From: Microcebus murinus
Lineage: Eukaryota > Chordata > Mammalia > Primates > Cheirogaleidae
Assembly (NCBI RefSeq): GCF_040939455.1
Contig: NC_134115.1
Coordinates: 29,104,727 to 29,168,726, forward strand
DNA: 64,000 nucleotides
Reading direction: 5' to 3'
Shown here in pieces: positions 52,141 through 62,722 of the stretch (the first letter of the stretch is position 1; each line of letters starts with the position of its first letter). Under the pieces are notes generated by a model. The model was not told the DNA's origin, made no database searches, and saw only the letters and a list, made by a program, of their open reading frames with translations. The position numbers and the translations under genes were made by a program.

Positions 52141-52197
52141 TTTAAAAAAAAAAAAGGAGACATGATTTATCTTTTGCAGTGGCAGGACTGCAAGCAT

Positions 52198-52293
52198 TAT
52201 CATTACTACAGTAATGATAGTGACAGTAAACAAAATGCAGTAAACAACAGTGCATTAGGTATTAGTACCTAATCACAATAGTGATTAGGTACT
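52198..52293. repeat. Two adjacent perfect hairpins
   Basis: Hairpin 1 is tatcattact / agtaatgata (52198-52219, 2-nt loop). Hairpin 2 is agtacctaatcac / gtgattaggtact (52264-52293, 4-nt loop). Both are perfect. They lie between an L2 tail and an L1. Confidence 0.9.
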
Positions 52294-52309
52294 TGATTGT
52301 GCTTAGAAG

Positions 52310-54268
52310 TAGAAAAGACTTTATTCAATAAATGGTATTGGGATAATACCTAAGTTAACTACTTAGGAAAAAAACAAGGTTAGACTACGTCACTTCATAC
52401 ACCAAAATGAATACCATACAAAGAAAAAAAACCCATACAAAATCTATAAAAAGTAAAAAAAAAAAAATGGGTGAACATTTATCTGATTCTTCAATGGTGA
52501 AGTCCTTTGTATGCCCAAAAATGATAGAGTGAAGAAAAGAATTCTATTTATAATAATATCAAAAATACTTGGGAATAAATTTAACACAACTGCAACTTGA
52601 ACACTGAAAATTACAAAACACTACTTGAAGGGAATTAATGAAGTCCTAAATAAAAAGACATCTCATATTCTTGGAACGGAAGATATAATATTGTTAAGAT
52701 GGCAATACTTCCCAAATTCAGCACAATTTTTATCAAAATATGAGCTGCCTTCCCCCTCCCCCCAGAAATCAACAAGATGATTATAAAATTCACATGGAAA
52801 TGCAATAGCCAAAAAACAAACAAAAAAATCTGAAAAAGAATAGTTGAAGAACTCACATTTCCTGATTATAAAATTTATAATACAAAGCTGAAGTAATCAA
52901 GACAGTATGGTACTCACATAAGGGTAGCATATTGATCATTGGAACAGAATTGAGAGTCGAGAAGTAAATCCTTACACTGTGGTCAACTGATTTTCAACAA
53001 GGGTACCAAAGTAATTCAATAGGAGCTTTTCAACAAATAGTGGTGAAATGACTGGATATCCACATGTACAACAATGAAGATGTACTCTACCTCACATCAT
53101 ATATAAAAAAATTAAATCAAAATGAATCCTATAACTCAATGTAAGAGCTATAATTATAAAACTCTTAAAATAAAACATGGGAGTAAATCTTCATGACCTT
53201 GGTTAGGCAATGGTTTCTCAGATCAAAACAAAAGCACTAGCAACAAAAGAAAAAAAAAAATTGGACTACATCCAAATTATAAATTTTTGTGCTTCAAGGA
53301 CACTATTAAAAAAGTAAAAAGACAACCCACAGAATGGAAGAAAATATTTGTAAAGCATATATCTGATAACAGACTTGTTTTCATAATATATAAAGAACTC
53401 TTACAACTCAATAATAAAAAGACAAATAACCCAACTAAAAATGGACAAAGGATTTGAATAAACATTCCTCCAAAGAAGATATAAATTGATAATAAGCACA
53501 TATAAGATGTTCATCATTAATCATTACAAATGCAAATCAAAATTATAGTGAGATACCAATTCATACCCACTGGAACAGCCAAAATGAAAAAGATAGACAA
53601 TAGCACATGTTGATGAGGATGTAGAGATATTGGAACCCTCATACATTGCTAGTGGGATTGTAAAATGCCGCAGCTGCTTTGGAAAAGACCTTGATAGTTT
53701 CTCAAAATATTAAACAGATAAGTTACCATCTGACTCAGCAATTCCACTTATAGGTATATATCCAAGAGAAATGAAAATATACACCCACACAAAACCTTGT
53801 AATTGGATGTTCACAGCAGCATTATTTATAACATCCAAAAATGGAAACAATCTAAATATCTATCAACTTATGAAGAGTTAAACAAAATATCATACATCAA
53901 TACAATGGAGTATTATTCCACAATAAAAAAGAATAAAGCTACAACATGGATAAACCTTAAAAATATGTTAAGTGAAAAAAGCCAAACACAGAAGTTCACA
54001 TTTTATAATTTATATGAAATGTCCAGAATAGGAAAAACCATGGAGACACAAAATAAATTAGTGGCTGCTGGGGCTGGGAAGAGGAAGAAATAGAGAATGA
54101 CTGCTAATGGGCATAGGATTTCTTTTTAGGGTAATGAAAATGTTCTAAAATTAGAAAGTGGAGATGGTTGCATAACTTTGTGAATATATTAAGAACCATT
54201 GAATTGTACACTTTAAAAGGGTGAATTTTATGGATCTGAATTATACCTCAATAAAGCTATTAAAAATA
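52310..54268 (+). repeat. L1 LINE, ORF2 end and 3'UTR
   Basis: This is the longest LINE remnant in the window. Positions 52500-54000 follow the last part of ORF2 at DNA level ('gatggcaatacttcccaaat', 'atttttatcaaaatatgagc', 'tttgaataaacattcctcca', 'ggagtattattccacaataa'). A 3'UTR follows, ending 'cctcaataaagctattaaa'. Positions 52310-52500 look like an additional out-of-order fragment. There are many stops, so it is inactive. It is antisense to PIP5K1B. Confidence 0.85.
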
Positions 54269-54271
54269 ATG

Positions 54272-54390
54272 ATGGAGACTCAGACTTTTGGGGGGAGGGG
54301 GGGAAATGGGCATTTATTGAAACCTTAAAATCTGTACCCCCATAATATGCCAAAATAAAAAAAAATAAATAAATAATTTACAATCATAAA
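54272..54390 (+). repeat. Short 5'-truncated lemur L1 tail
   Basis: It consists of about 90 bp of the same 3'UTR end as 37111-37418 ('gactcagacttttggggg', 'aatgggcatttattgaaacc', 'ctgtacccccataatatgc') plus an A-rich tail. It is flanked by aaaaataatga at 54264 and again near 54390. It landed in the tail of the older L1. Confidence 0.8.
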
Positions 54391-54399
54391 AAAAAATAA

Positions 54400-54985
54400 T
54401 GAAATCAAAATGGGAAAAAGTCAATAGATTTTTTACTACTTAAGTAGTAAAAGACTTGTTACATTAAAAACATGATAAACTATACAAACTGAAAAAATCT
54501 GTAGCATATGCTACATTTTATGAAATTGAAGATGTCATTGATAGTACCATTCATTTAGATGCTACTAAGAAGGGAAAACCCCATAAAATGGGGAGTCCCC
54601 AGAGCAGCCTCACTGAAGCTGGAACATTAAAGGGCCACTTCCTCCACAGACCTGCCAGGGGCTTCGTTTTCCAACCTTGGCAAAGGGTTAAAGGAGGTAG
54701 AAAAATTTGAATCACAAGTTGGTATTCACATAGGTTTGCAGTCTCCATAAATACTATCTTAGGGTCCATCCTAGGTCAAAAAAGCTCTGGGCAGAGAATT
54801 TACTTTATAGTGGTCTCCATTTGCTAGCAATTTTAAGATACCATTGAGATAGTCAAATGTAAAAAAAAAAAGTTTTTCTTAGAATGAAATAAGGTAGAAA
54901 AAGCGTTAACATTTTTAATATGTAGGAATCACATATATCATTTGGAAAAATAATAAATACCCAATATAAATGGTCGAATGTTACA
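54400..54985. other. Intronic, no recognised element
   Basis: It is AT-rich. Nothing is supported. Confidence 0.4.
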
Positions 54986-54989
54986 AAGC

Positions 54990-55700
54990 TCAATTCTCAA
55001 AGGAATTACAAATGCCTAATAAACATGAATAATGGTTGAACTTTACCAGTACTCAAGAAATGCAAAATAAAACAATCAGATAACATTTTTTACTTATCAG
55101 AGTAACATAATTTAAAAAGCATAATGCTGGCTGAGGGTTGGTAGAATTCAGACTCTGTGGGAGCCTACAGTGTCACAATATCTCTGTGTAGTTATGTGAA
55201 TTTTATTATCCCAGGATCCCTTCCTGGAATCTATCCCAAAGAAATAATCCTAAATTTGGACACATCATTTATGTGAAATGATGTTCATGAAAATATTAGT
55301 TGGAAATAGAAAAAAAAAGAAACACTGTAAATGTCTAATACTGAAAGAATGCTTAAACAGAATATGGCATACCTATGTAATTTTAATATTATATTGTAAG
55401 TTTAAATGATATCTTCATAGATTATATAATGATATGGGAAACTACTTGAGTTATAATGTTATGTAAAAAAATAGAGGACATATGCCTAAAATTGTAGACC
55501 ATTATGCTACCATTGTTATGTAAATACACAAAGTACAGAAATAAAAGATCAGTAGAAAGTACATCAAAATATTAGTAGTAGATATCTCTAGGTTATGGGA
55601 TTTCAAATAATGTTCATGTTGTCTTTTCATCTTCTTGTATTTTCCAAAATTTTTACATTGAAAGTATAAACAAGCTCCAATAAATAAGCAAAAATTCATC
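54990..55700 (+). repeat. Old L1M-type LINE 3' end
   Basis: Its order is 'actcaagaaatgcaaaataa', 'ggaatctatcccaaagaaat', 'aatgtctaatactgaaagaa', 'gtattttccaaaatttttac'. This is typical of an old L1 3' region. Confidence 0.7.
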
Positions 55701-55839
55701 TTATTTAAATATAAAACATGAACATTCTACTTTTTCAGTTTTTGTGTGTGACTAAATTATCATGTTTTGAGTCATGAAATGGAACCCAGAATAGCTAAAT
55801 GATAAAATAACAACATATATAAAATAGGGTTTTTTTTTC

Positions 55840-56530
55840 CTTTTCACATAATTTAAAAACAACTATAGAATATCACATATCCATTGTAGAAAATTTAATA
55901 AACAATATAAAGAAAAATTAGATCCCACATAATCCTCTGCTTCAGAATAACCATTATTAGCTTTGGGTTTAGTTTCCTCTTCTTTTTCTAGTTACAAAGT
56001 TGAAAGGTAGGGTATGGAGTTGAGAGTTTTCTTCTTTTTTCAATGTAAGAGTTTACAGCTATAAACTTCCCTCTGAGCACTGCCTCAGCAGCATGCTATA
56101 ATTTTTGCTATGTGTGTTTTCATTTTCATTCATCTCTGAGCTTTTTCTAATTTCTGTGTGATTTCTTCTTTAACCCATTGGTGGTTTACGAGTGTGTTGT
56201 TTCATTTTCATGTATTTGTGAAGTTTCCAATTTTCATTCTTTATTGATTCATTCTATTGTGATCAGGAAAAGATACTTTGTATAATTTCAATCTTTTAAA
56301 ATTTATTGAGCCTTGTTTTATGGCCTAACACATGGTCTATCCTGGAGAATGTTTCATGAGAATAACTACTCTTAATAGTTTTATATATGCCATTAGAATT
56401 CTGCTGTGTATTTAAGGTCTACAGATTGATAACTACATATATGTGAATAATCTATATTTAAAGGGATACATGTATCTCTAATACATGATTTTCATTTATT
56501 TATCTTAATTTTATTTTAAACAATACATCA
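55840..56530 (-). repeat. L1 LINE fragments, antisense
   Basis: Positions 56010-56360 are the reverse complement of L1 ORF2 DNA ('acttccctctgagcactgcc', 'ttgtgatcaggaaaagatac', 'ggcctaacacatggtctatc'). The left part looks like an L1M tail. It is broken throughout. Confidence 0.7.
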
Positions 56531-56539
56531 TTTTTATTG

Positions 56540-56642
56540 TTTGTATACGATTCTATTATTTGACTATTTCATAATAGACTATTTGACTATTATTTGACTA
56601 TTTCATATCATGAAATAGTCAAATAATAGAATCGTATACAAA
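56540..56642. repeat. Perfect 32-bp inverted repeat with tandem arm copy
   Basis: Arms 56540-56571 and 56611-56642 are exact reverse complements; the right arm begins tgaaatagtcaaataataga. The 39-nt spacer holds a second copy of part of the left arm, so the right arm also pairs with the adjacent attatttgactatttcat across 3 nt. Another perfect 12-bp hairpin (caatcttataat / attataagattg) follows at 56656-56686. Confidence 0.95.
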
Positions 56643-56897
56643 TAATCGTATATAACAATCTTATAATAATCTGTATTATAAGATTGGACATTGAGAAAGC
56701 TTCTAATCTTTTTTCACCACAAAATAGGACTCTAATGATTATGTATCAGTAAATACCTGAGCAAGATACTTAATCATAACTATTGAGTGATTGCCACTGT
56801 AAGGAAAGAAATAGCTCCAACTCTTCCAATAAAAATCTTGCAAAGATACATAGTGAAGTCAGTGACCAAAAGTAAAAACCTTTCATAAGGATCTTAC

Positions 56898-56982
56898 CTT
56901 GAATTTTCTTGAAAACTCTGGAATTCATGAACTTTAGAAATCTGTCTGCATAAAAGCTTGGTCTATGAACAGAAACAGTGTC
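56898..56982 (-). CDS. PIP5K1B: PIP5K1B exon, end of kinase domain
   Basis: This is an 85-nt exon with acceptor CCTTGCAG|GAC and donor CAAG|GTAAGA. It is in phase 0 at the start and ends one base into an Ala codon. It encodes 28 residues, beginning [18 protein letters not shown] and ending SRVFKKIQ. This is the C-terminal end of the kinase fold, following the specificity loop. The HRP-FYA-RF pattern is shared by PIP5K1A, B and C. A non-coding frame runs on past the donor and adds a false tail (GKILMKG), which should not be included. The next exon is 10.1 kb away. Confidence 0.95.
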
Positions 56983-58705
56983 CTGCAAGGACAAATCAAG
57001 CATCACAGGGTTACCTCTCAGAGAGTTTATCTCAAGTCACAAGAAAGATCTATGCAATTGGTTCTCTGCTAGCCAATGTCCTGGACCAAAAGTGGTCAAG
57101 AGCTACATTGGGGACATAAACCAACAAAACCACCCTAATTGTAACAGTGACATTTAAGTTAAAAAGTGTTCTGGTTTCATCTCCAAGTAATATGATGAGT
57201 AGACACTAGGAGGATTCCTAGGAGACAGGCTAGCAGATAACTCCCATTACACTGAATTATCTACTAATTACATAGGGTTGAATTGAATTAGATTGTTAAC
57301 TCAATTCTTCTCTCATTCTTAGCAGGATTCTTTAGGACTAAAGGGTCATTTTATTACAAATCCAGGAAAGATGGAGGAAGGAGCTAATTCTCTCTGTTTG
57401 TTTAGCAATCATTTATTCAAATCATGTCTCCAAGCTGTATCTTGCTAGACATAGTAAATTTGTTCATATAATGCTTCCTTTTGAATCTAGGTTTATGGGT
57501 TCCAATGTGGAAAGTTCTAAAAATTTAAGTTTAGATACTACAAAGTATCTGCAGTGGGGTTGGAGGGAAAAACACATTGGGCCAAAAGTCAGGAGACCTG
57601 GTTCTTGAGAAAAGCCAGAGTCTCAGGGCTTCAGGTTCTTTATCTGTGAAATAGGCTGTTACAGGAGGCACATTGTAGCTGGGACAATCTATAATCCTGT
57701 AGTCAGCAAGTGATGAAGGACACAGTCATAGGGTGGGTCCCTTTTCAGGCACAAAAGTCACTGAGGCTGTACATGTGTTGAGAAATTTACTGCTAGTTTA
57801 ATATGTACTCTTCCCAGTACCCTGGCAGCTTCTGTGTTAAGTGGATACATTTCCCCAACAAGGACAGTAATTTAGAAATATCAGTAGGATGCCAGAGCCT
57901 GAAGGATATCCATAGATGATTAAGATTCAGCCTTTGCCTTTAAAGAGAAGTTACATTGTTCTTCTCTTTGGTATGAATACAACATTGTTTAGGATAGAGC
58001 CATGTTTGTAAACAAACAAAAATAAGTTTATGATATATAATCGGCACAGAGATTTTTATTTAAGCCAAAAAACCAAACTAATAACAGAAGATATGTTTTA
58101 AAGAAACAAAGGTGGGGGCCCTTAGAAGCATCTAGCCTATATAGGATTAGGCCATTTAGATGAGAAATCTTATCTGCTAACAGGAAATTTAAGTTGTCTC
58201 AGAAAACAGAAGGGCAATGAAACAGGGGTGTTTACTCTCTCTCCCTTCCATTTTAAGGTACTATGTAGTCCCCACCTTTCTCAGCTGGAAGGAAAAATAA
58301 AATTAACCTACCATCTTGACCTTTTCATAGGAGGAATCTTTGATCTGAGTAGGACTGAGGTTAATTCTTAGAAACAAATTTGTGAATCTGTTGTTTAAAA
58401 GTGCATTCTGACAAAGGTCAGTCTATAGCCTGTGGATAAAACCCAGGTCTTTTGTGCTGAAAGGTTATTAACAGTCTTCCATAGAACTGAGAATGTGCAT
58501 GTTCTTTCCGAGAAAGGAGAATAACATCTACAATTTATCCTTTTTCAAAGGAAAGCGTCTGCCAACATCTTAAAGGGAAAGGTGTGACCAAATCTTTAAC
58601 CAATATATGCTTTGGAAGTGCCACTTCCAGTTATTAACTTAGAGAGGCTTAGCCAAATAAAGCTTCTGTCAGTAGCAGGAAGTTGAAATCTAACATCTAG
58701 ATGGG
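56983..58705. other. Intronic; MIR-like relic at 57580-57670
   Basis: This is mostly unique sequence. The piece 'aaaagtcaggagacctggtt' to 'atctgtgaaataggctg' is MIR-like (+). No gene is seen. Confidence 0.45.
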
Positions 58706-58710
58706 ACTGT

Positions 58711-58790
<80 letters not shown>

Positions 58791-58812
58791 GACAGAGAGA
58801 GACAGAGAGAGG
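58711..58812. repeat. (TG)n(AG)n compound microsatellite
   Basis: A pure TG run is followed directly by a pure GA run, then by GACAGAGA units. It lies in the intron between exons at 59538 and 56982. Confidence 0.97.
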
Positions 58813-58969
58813 GAGGTGGGGTGAGAAAAAAGAGGAGGTGACTGCTCCTTTAATAATTGACTTTTTTTTCAGTTATGTCAATTAAGACATACTCATATCA
58901 GTCAGCCTGTGCAAATGTCTATGTATAAACCCATACCAACTTCAGGGTTTTCACATTTTATGTCCTCGT

Positions 58970-59165
58970 TATATGTTAGGCATCATGTTGAACACTAATA
59001 TGCATTGATTTATTTCATCCTCACATCAGGCGGATACTGTTCCCATCCCCTTGGTACAGAGGATAAACCAGGCTGAAAGAAAGAAGCCAATGTGCCTGGG
59101 TCACATGGCTAGCGCAGGGGTGAAGGCAGGGTTCAGATCCAGCTGTCTACAATCGAAGTCTACAA
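58970..59165 (-). repeat. MIR SINE relic
   Basis: It is antisense MIR: 'taggcatcatgttgaacact', 'tttcatcctcacatcaggc', 'ggttcagatccagctgtcta'. Confidence 0.7.
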
Positions 59166-59537
59166 TCAAGCCCCTCTGTAGGTTTGGTCTTATGAGAACT
59201 TCATTTCAACTGCCCTACTGATCTGCCCAGTGCCTGTGAAAAAAGTTTCCTCTTTTTTCTCATCCTTATGTCATACTGGAGTCCTGTAGATTTCACATAG
59301 AAACAAGATGGCATTTTGTTTTTCAGGGCTCTACCTAGCCACTAGGCTGGATGCAATCTGTTGTAATGGACGGCTATTTATGTCGTCTTTGTTCTCAGAT
59401 TTGAATCAGTCTGCTAGCCTAGGACTCTGAGTTTATAAAGACCTCTGTTACCTCTGCTCATAAAGCCTAGGACACATTCTGAAGTCTCTGAGAAAACAAA
59501 AATATATACAGTTTGACAAGGAATATAAGTCACTTAC

Positions 59538-59586
59538 GCCATCATAAACAAGAGCTTTCCAGGAATGTTCTAACTTCTTCATTAAC
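59538..59586 (-). CDS. PIP5K1B: PIP5K1B 49-nt exon, specificity loop (KKLEHSWK)
   Basis: This very short exon has 1 base plus 16 codons: the R completed at the junction, then LMKKLEHSWKALVYDG. The donor is GGC|GTAAGT. The acceptor is an atypical AAAAG|G preceded by a T-rich but broken tract. The segment is the activation or specificity loop of type I PIP kinases. The Glu in KKLEHSWK is the residue shown in the literature to set preference for PI4P over PI5P; type II enzymes have Ala there. The Lys pair contributes to binding acidic membrane lipid. The exon is too short to appear as an open frame with its own start. It was found by joining phases with the exons on both sides. Confidence 0.93.
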
Positions 59587-59708
59587 CTTTTAAATGTAAA
59601 CAGAAACATAAAAATGAGGATGTAAAATCACTCCCATCTGGTGAATTTTCAGAACCTTTTGTTGATTAATTTCGAAATAATAAAAGACCACTTCTCAAAA
59701 GTTCTTAC

Positions 59709-59792
59709 CTGTATGATTGAAGAATGTCAATAATGCCCATAAATAAAAGTAGTTTTTCTCCCTTATGGCTTTTTGCTGGAATGCCTCCCATT
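59709..59792 (-). CDS. PIP5K1B: PIP5K1B exon with metal-binding IID motif
   Basis: This is an 84-nt exon with acceptor AACAG|A and donor CATACAG|GTAAGA. The first base completes the Thr codon of the previous exon. The exon then reads [20 protein letters not shown] and IDILQSY, and its last two bases (AG) join the next exon to make Arg. The Asp of GIIDIL is the structural equivalent of the DFG aspartate of protein kinases, which binds Mg-ATP. The residue after SH is Lys, where I remember Arg in the human protein; this is conservative. The MGGIPA segment is shared by all type I PIP kinases. Only 122 bp of intron separate it from the next exon. Confidence 0.95.
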
Positions 59793-61172
59793 CTGTTGAT
59801 AGAGCAAAAGGGAAAATATTTTATCATACAAGATAGGAAGTTAAAAACTCACTTCTAATAAGTAGATTAAAAATAAAAGTGGACAGTCTTTAAGAATTCT
59901 GGGCTATCTCCCCATATTCATCTTTCTTCTTTTTCTTCTTTTTTTTTTATTGTATCAGTTAAAGTCTTCATGAGAATACAAAATGATGTACTTCCCCACA
60001 AAAAAGAATAATATAATTGTCAACTCTGAAGAGTTGGATGTGAAGAATCCAATTCAAAAATCATTCCTATTTTAAAACCATGAATGAACATTTTTAGGGC
60101 ATTATAATATATTGCTTTTAAAAATGTAAGCCTTTTTTCCTGCTCAAAAGAGTAATACACATTTACTGTGAGTTTTTAAAATAAAATACAGAAATGCACA
60201 AAAAACACATTAATAAAACACCACTCCTAGCACACACAGATAACTACTGAATTTTTGTACCCCTTTCCAGTATATGTGTGTGTATTTATTAATCCACAAA
60301 GGGGATTATTTAATTTATCATGCTTTATAACCTGAATTTTTCACTTACTAAATGAACTTTTCCTCATATTCAATGCTAGTGTGATTTTTAATAGCTGTGT
60401 AGTATTTCAACATACTGATATAGAATAATTTCTTTAATTGAGTATTGGACATTTAGATGGATTTGCAAACAAGGATTTAAAAATAGGCATTAATTTCCTT
60501 TGTAAAAGTGAAACATACTCATCGTTCAGTCATTGTTGGAGAATCCTAGAAGGACTTGTGGCCATGGGAGATAATTTCTTTCTTTCTTTCAGTCTCCTTG
60601 CTCAGCTAGCACACACACCTGATGCAGTTAGCCATTAGAATAATATTCTTTGGTTGTAATTGTTTCTGATAGTCAATATGCACTTTATACATGCAAATCA
60701 ATCCTGCAGTTATTATCACATCTGGCTGAGGCGAGAGACCACATCTGCCAGGGTGCAGGACTAGAACAACAGAATCCCCTTGTGCAGATGAAAAGCTCTG
60801 AATTGCAAACATCATTCCTATCGTGTATTTGCCCTAAATACATGTTTATTCAAATTCAAAGTTTATTCTCCCCTTTTGCAGTGGATGTTTTGCATATGTA
60901 GTAAATGGGGGTAAAAACATTTTCAGCCATTGTTAAAAAGTGGAGCCATTTGAAAAAAGAAACCAAGTGGCTGAAAGAATAACAACTCAGGAAGCTGCCA
61001 TTCATGTAGTTATCCATAGATGAATAGAAATGAAGTTGGCTTAATCCATTTCAGTGCTGAGTAGGACCCCATTCACAGAGTGCCGCCGTAAGGGGAATGT
61101 AGTTGCATGTAATTACCCAGGGTCCTGGGCTGCCACGATCAGGAGGGTGGGCAGGCCTGTGGCTCCACTTAC
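59793..61172. other. Intron with L1-like relic at 60130-60480
   Basis: Positions 60130-60480 look like the antisense of an old LINE tail ('tttttaatagctgtgtagta', 'gagtattggacatttagatg'). The rest is unique. Confidence 0.5.
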
Positions 61173-61384
61173 GTTTCTGGATTTTCTGTGATGATCCCAT
61201 CTCCAGATTTCCCTGGACCCTGGATAGATTCCATGGCTGTTGAGTAGAGGACCTTCTGCATCCCAGGCCTCTTAGCATCAGGCACATTTTGTGAGGTCTC
61301 TTCTTCTTTCTCTTTGAGGGAATGGTCCAAGATGTGGATCCCCAGCAAAAGGCTATAGTCCATAATCTTGAAGCTTTCCAGCAC
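61173..61384 (-). CDS. PIP5K1B: PIP5K1B exon with catalytic MDYSLL motif
   Basis: This is a 212-nt internal exon. The acceptor is a pyrimidine-rich tract ending in CTCACTCAG and the donor is AC|GTAAGT. It starts in phase 0 and ends after two bases of a Thr codon completed by the next exon. It encodes 70 full codons beginning VLESFKIMDYSLLLGIH, then an acidic and basic stretch (KEKEEETSQNVPDAKR), then QKVLYSTAMESIQGPG, ending GIITENPE. The Asp of MDYSLL is the catalytic Asp in solved PIP kinase structures, where it plays the role of the HRD aspartate in protein kinases. The charged middle belongs to a loop that varies among paralogues. The GPGKSGDGIITEN segment matches PIP5K1B as I recall it; the alpha paralogue differs there. 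No disabling change is visible. Confidence 0.95.
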
Positions 61385-61639
61385 CTGAGTGAGAAAAAGA
61401 ACCAGGAGGCCAGTCAACCCAAATGACCCGTAAGTCTCGTCTGCACAGAATCAGAGCTCTACCCAGGAGACACATAGCTCCCGCATCCCTGCCAGTGGGT
61501 GGGTGACAGAGGAAAAATCAAAATAAAAACACCTGCGGTTGTTATTAGGCCATATGCAGAAAGGGATTGTCACAGTGGCTCCAAGATGGGAATTGTATGC
61601 AAATCTAAAGTAAGCACATCTCTTCTTAACCCTCCCTGA

Positions 61640-61870
61640 ACGTTTCACTAATAGCATTTATTGAACACTTTCCATGTGCCAGTTGCTAGGTGGTTCACTT
61701 GGATTTGATCTTTACGACAACCTTTTGAGCCAGGTAACATTATTATCTCTATCTTACAGATGAAAATGTTGAGGCACGTTTGAGGGAGATACAGTAATTT
61801 GCTGAATGTCACACAGCATGTAAGTGACAGAGACCCAAGCACTCAACTCTGGCATCCACATTCTATAGCA
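61640..61870 (-). repeat. MIR SINE
   Basis: It is antisense MIR, well kept: 'gcatttattgaacactttcc', 'gtgccagttgctaggtggtt', 'cttacagatgaaaatgttga', 'gaatgtcacacagcatgtaa'. It is in the intron just upstream of exon 61173-61384. Confidence 0.85.
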
Positions 61871-62376
61871 CCAGACCAGAGAAATCAACAACCAGTAGTG
61901 CCTATGAGCATGTGCCTGGTCCCAGCAGGAAGACTCAGCTGGAATGTGTTTTTTGCTTGTATTCTGGTCTCAAACTCTTTAAACTTGCTGGAGGCTAGTG
62001 GTCTCCTTTTCAAAGTCTGTCTTTCAAAGTTGCTATTCAGTTTCTCATGGCAAGTCTTTTTAAAACATATGATCTCAACAAAGAATAGAATGGACTTAAT
62101 GTTTAATTATCCACTCAGCAGACAGTCAGGAAACGAGGGAATTTAAAAATAGTCGGATGCAGCCAGACAGAGGAGATAGCGATGGTCTGAAAGGAAATGA
62201 CAGGAGACAAAGTCTAGGTAAGAGTCCATTGAGGTGGCTTCAGAGTGTATGTAGGCGGGGCCTTGGCACTCAGGACCTTCTTAGATGGAGGAGCAGGGCT
62301 CAGGAAGAGTGCCTAAAAACTGGATGTTTCCCTCCGAGATAAAGTTCCTTTTCTACTAGGTTGTATATGATTCTCC
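61871..62376. other. Intronic, no recognised element
   Basis: Nothing is supported in this stretch. Confidence 0.4.
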
Positions 62377-62392
62377 CCTACAATGGACTTTT

Positions 62393-62706
62393 TTTTTTTT
62401 TTTTTTGAGACAGAGTCTTGCTTTTTGTTGCCCAGGCTAGAGTGAGTGCCATGCCGTCAGCCTAGCTCACAGCAACCTCAATCTCCTGGGCTCAAGCAAT
62501 CCTGCTGCCTCAGCCTCCCGAGTAGCTGGGACTACAGGCATGCGCCACCATGCCCGGCAAATTTTTTCTCTATATATTAGTTGTCCAATTAATTTCTTTC
62601 TATTTATAGTAGAGACGGGGGTCTCGCTCTTGCTCAGGCTGGTTTCGAACTCCTGACCTAGAGCAATCCGCCCGCCTCGGCCTCCCAGAGTGCTAGGATT
62701 ACCCAG
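62393..62706 (-). repeat. Lemur-type Alu missing its A-box region
   Basis: This is an antisense Alu. The exact 16-bp target copies cctacaatggactttt are at 62377-62392 and 62707-62722. The left-arm start reads ggctgggtaatcctagcac, so about 20 nt with the Pol III A box are absent. Confidence 0.93.
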
Positions 62707-62722
62707 CCTACAATGGACTTTT

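Larger units (their letters stand above)
42012..61384 (-). other. PIP5K1B: PIP5K1B gene, 3' part (six internal exons)
   Basis: This is the genomic span of six consecutive coding exons on the minus strand: 61384-61173, 59792-59709, 59586-59538, 56982-56898, 46782-46627 and 42156-42012. Their lengths are 212, 84, 49, 85, 156 and 145 nt. They join in one open frame of 731 nt with matching phases. The intervening introns are 1380, 122, 2555, 10115 and 4470 bp, and all are GT-AG. The gene encodes a type I PIP kinase that phosphorylates PI4P on the 5-hydroxyl to make PI(4,5)P2 at the plasma membrane, which feeds actin, endocytic and signalling pathways. The beta paralogue is identified by its tail (SPSKKRCNSIAALKATSQ and VNEHYPHDRTTLYSN), which differs from the alpha and gamma tails I remember. 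The upstream exons and the terminal exon are not in view. In human the gene is on chromosome 9q21, with PRKACG and FXN downstream; neither is recognisable here. Confidence 0.95.

Noticed and set aside
56898..57006. Extended frame around the exon, adding residues before GAC and after CAAG
   Set aside because: The extra residues lie beyond the AG acceptor and GT donor and do not fit the family.
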